A stretch of 7,962 nucleotides of DNA from Candidatus Latescibacterota bacterium (GTDB lineage: Bacteria > Latescibacterota > UBA2968 > UBA8231). The stretch spans positions 1-7,962 of the forward strand of contig DPVW01000209.1 of the NCBI GenBank assembly GCA_003529325.1, written 5' to 3'. The position numbers were made by a program, and so were the translations under genes. The notes beneath the pieces are model-generated. The model was given only the letters and a program-made list of their open reading frames with translations, did not search any database and had not been told where the DNA came from. Below are positions 6,901 through 7,962 of the stretch, piece by piece (position 1 is the first letter of the stretch; each line of letters begins with the position of its first letter).

Positions 6901-7962
6901 CCGATCGACGAGGACGGCCTGCCCCTGTTCACCCTCCTCGCCGATTGGCTCGCCTACTTTGGCCCCATGGACAGTGACACCCTCGCCGCTGCTCTGGGTC
7001 TGAGCAGCGCGCAGTTGTTGCCAATCCTCGACGAGTTGAGCGCCGATCAGGCCATTGTCGTTGGCCGTCTCGTCGATGGCGTAGATGCCGATCGGTTGTG
7101 CGACGCGGGCAACTTCGAGTCCCTGATGCGCATGACCCGCGCCGACGCCTCCCCCGACTTCCAGACACTGCCCATCGAACAACTGGCGTTGTGGTTGGCT
7201 GTCGCCCATGGACTGCATGAACCCGGAGACAACAGTGAAGACTTGCGTCGACGCCTCGAACCCCTTCTCGGGTTCAGCGCCGCTGCCTCGTTGTGGGAAA
7301 CCGAGATTCTGCCGGCGCGCATGCAGAGCTACACCGGTGCCCTCATCGATGGGGTCCTGCAGGAAAGCGTGCTGCGCTGGGTGGGGTGCGGTCGCGAGCG
7401 CCTCGCATTCTGCTTCGAGGCCGATCTCGACTTGCTCGGCGCCGGTGACACAGAACCTGAGGAGACCGACAAGAGTGCGGTGCGCTCCCTGTTCCCCGAC
7501 CCTTATGGTCGATACGACTTTGCCACCTTGCAGACGGCGACAGGCCTCGACACCACGGCCCTTTCCCAACGTCTGTGGGACGCGGTCTGGAGTGGTTCTG
7601 TCACCAACGACACCTTCGCTGCGGTACGCCGTGGAGCCGAGTCGAAGTTCAAACCTCCTGCCACGCCGCAGGCGCCATCGCGCCGCCCGGTAGTCTCTCG
7701 TCGCCCCGCCGATGGACGCTGGCAAGGCAGTACAATCTATCCTGGCAGTTGGCGTCTCTTGCCCGATCCGGTTTCGGCACAGGACCCGTTGGAGGAAGAG
7801 GAACGGAACAAGGACCGCGTGCGCCTGTTGCTGGATCGTTACGGTGTATTGTTCCGCGAACTGACGCAACGCGAACTGCCCGCCTTCCGCTGGAGCCGCC
7901 TGTTCCGCTCCTTACGGTTGATGGAACTGTCGGGCGAAGTGCTGGCGGGCCGCTTCTTTGAC
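3913..7962 (+). CDS. lhr: Lhr-type large superfamily 2 ATP-dependent helicase (3' end beyond window)
   Basis: Lhr proteins are 3'-to-5' ATP-dependent translocases that unwind nucleic acids, including RNA:DNA hybrids, and are linked to DNA repair. Visible here are 1350 codons without a stop; long Lhr proteins have about 1400-1550 residues, so little is probably missing. RecA domain 1 carries Walker A TAPTGSGKT (51-59), DEIH (174-177) and SAT (208-210). RecA domain 2 carries ATNSLEMGID (347-356) and QRVGRAGH (377-384). A winged-helix region (about 430-540) and the Lhr-specific domain follow, with PFWKGEG (579-585), HHLLVE (649-654) and HTFWGGRVN (671-679). The last roughly 490 residues form the long C-terminal extension; the closing LRLMELSGEVLAGRFF is typical of that region. 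The GTG start at 3913 puts the LFHPLVRQWF helix close to the N-terminus, as in relatives; GTG 3886 would add nine mostly Ser residues. Neither start has a good Shine-Dalgarno, so coupling to upstream translation is plausible. All motor motifs are intact. Confidence 0.93.
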   Translation, partial: MTVASPPESAAALELFHPLVRQWFSEQVGTPTDVQAAAWPRIAAGDDVLVTAPTGSGKTLTAFLWALDRLVSSDWPENSTSVLYVSPLKALNNDIRRNLLTPLEELRQLFEKTGAPFPNIRALTRSGDTPQQDRRRMLRQPPEILITTPESLNLLLSSQGGRGLLSGLQTVILDEIHGVVGSKRGVHLMTAVDRLVRLSGEFQRIALSATVRPLERIAEFVGGYRLVGGSTGAAEYEPRPVAILQSATKKRYDVTVRFPEEAASSSEETDKDSIWPALITDFEAIIERNRSTLVFSNSRRQCEKITRFLNEERERPLAYAHHGSLSREIREVVETRLKAGDLKAIVATNSLEMGIDIGALDEVVLVQSPPTISSAIQRVGRAGHQVGEISRATLYPTHSHDFLEAAVLAARIDQHDIEEILPITGALDVLAQVLVSMTGVESWDLDELFDVIRTSYPYHTLSRRQFDLVIDMLAGRYAGSRIRDLRPRITVDRLDNTAEARKGAMYQLYMSGGTIADRGLFKLRLADSNAVLGELDEEFVWESSEGQSFTLGTQNWTIQKITHNDVFVTPASPKAVDLPFWKGEGGNRDFHFSDAIGSFLEDAEAHLESPEFRERLLTEHHMETTAADQLLAFLSRQREATGGRLPHRHHLLVEKVTSGPAGHMGSQVILHTFWGGRVNQPYSLALDAAWEERFNSRLEVYSANDCIIIVLPDDTGADEILSLVHSGRVEELLRTRLEASGFFGARFRECAQRALLLTRRSMTERMPLWLSRLRSQKLLDAVMRYEDFPILVESWRTCLQDEFDMPALRQVLSELETGTIEWSEVRTSRPSPFATAVAFGQVNEYMYMDDAASGRQTSKLRPDLLREVLFTPELRPTVPPAIVQRFETKRQRLHEGYAPTEPRELIDWVDERLLLPWDQWQALKDAVIRDTAASEIGEDPIAVCGDRLVRIEAPGLSQPAVAALQTVPRLAAALPWWDRAVATLLDGGEPIAVEPAPIDEDGLPLFTLLADWLAYFGPMDSDTLAAALGLSSAQLLPILDELSADQAIVVGRLVDGVDADRLCDAGNFESLMRMTRADASPDFQTLPIEQLALWLAVAHGLHEPGDNSEDLRRRLEPLLGFSAAASLWETEILPARMQSYTGALIDGVLQESVLRWVGCGRERLAFCFEADLDLLGAGDTEPEETDKSAVRSLFPDPYGRYDFATLQTATGLDTTALSQRLWDAVWSGSVTNDTFAAVRRGAESKFKPPATPQAPSRRPVVSRRPADGRWQGSTIYPGSWRLLPDPVSAQDPLEEEERNKDRVRLLLDRYGVLFRELTQRELPAFRWSRLFRSLRLMELSGEVLAGRFFD

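Noticed and set aside
6781..7869. 362-codon minus-strand open frame opposite the helicase C-terminal region
   Set aside because: It is antisense to a family-typical Lhr sequence. Its residues are a low-information mix, with no motif and no ribosome-binding site I could identify. It is best explained as a codon-bias shadow.

Overview
The window looks like an ordinary, GC-rich (about 60% by eye) chromosomal segment, probably from a Pseudomonadota-like bacterium. That placement is weak: it rests on gene families and codon use, with no marker gene present. Coding density is very high. I see no rRNA, tRNA, CRISPR array, insertion sequence, phage gene or toxin-antitoxin pair, and no stretch over 300 bases lacks a gene.

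Layout. The left third (26-2494, minus strand) is a complete penicillin-acylase-family N-terminal nucleophile hydrolase with an N-terminal hydrophobic segment, so it is probably exported or membrane-anchored. A 144-base divergent intergenic region (2495-2638) follows. The rest reads rightward as a tight series: a phytanoyl-CoA dioxygenase (PhyH) family Fe(II)/2-oxoglutarate oxygenase (2639-3484), a small DUF1761-type membrane protein (3492-3842, with an apparent ancestral frame to 3911), and a very large Lhr-type superfamily 2 helicase (3913 to beyond the window end; 1350 codons visible, no stop).

Working together. The three rightward genes are separated by 7 and 70 bases (1 base if the ancestral DUF1761 frame is counted), so co-transcription is likely. 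Their predicted jobs (small-molecule hydroxylation, an uncharacterised membrane protein, nucleic-acid unwinding or repair) do not form an obvious pathway. The acylase and the oxygenase share an upstream region and both act on small molecules; a functional link is possible but unproven.

Most notable. (1) An in-frame amber codon at 3840-3842 cuts the DUF1761 protein just before what looks like its family-typical last membrane helix. The same frame continues for 22 sensible codons to a TGA one base before the helicase GTG start, which points to a recent nonsense mutation, a sequencing error or readthrough. (2) The oxygenase ribosome-binding site lies in the 3' arm of a small perfect hairpin. I found no convincing previously undescribed multi-gene system.
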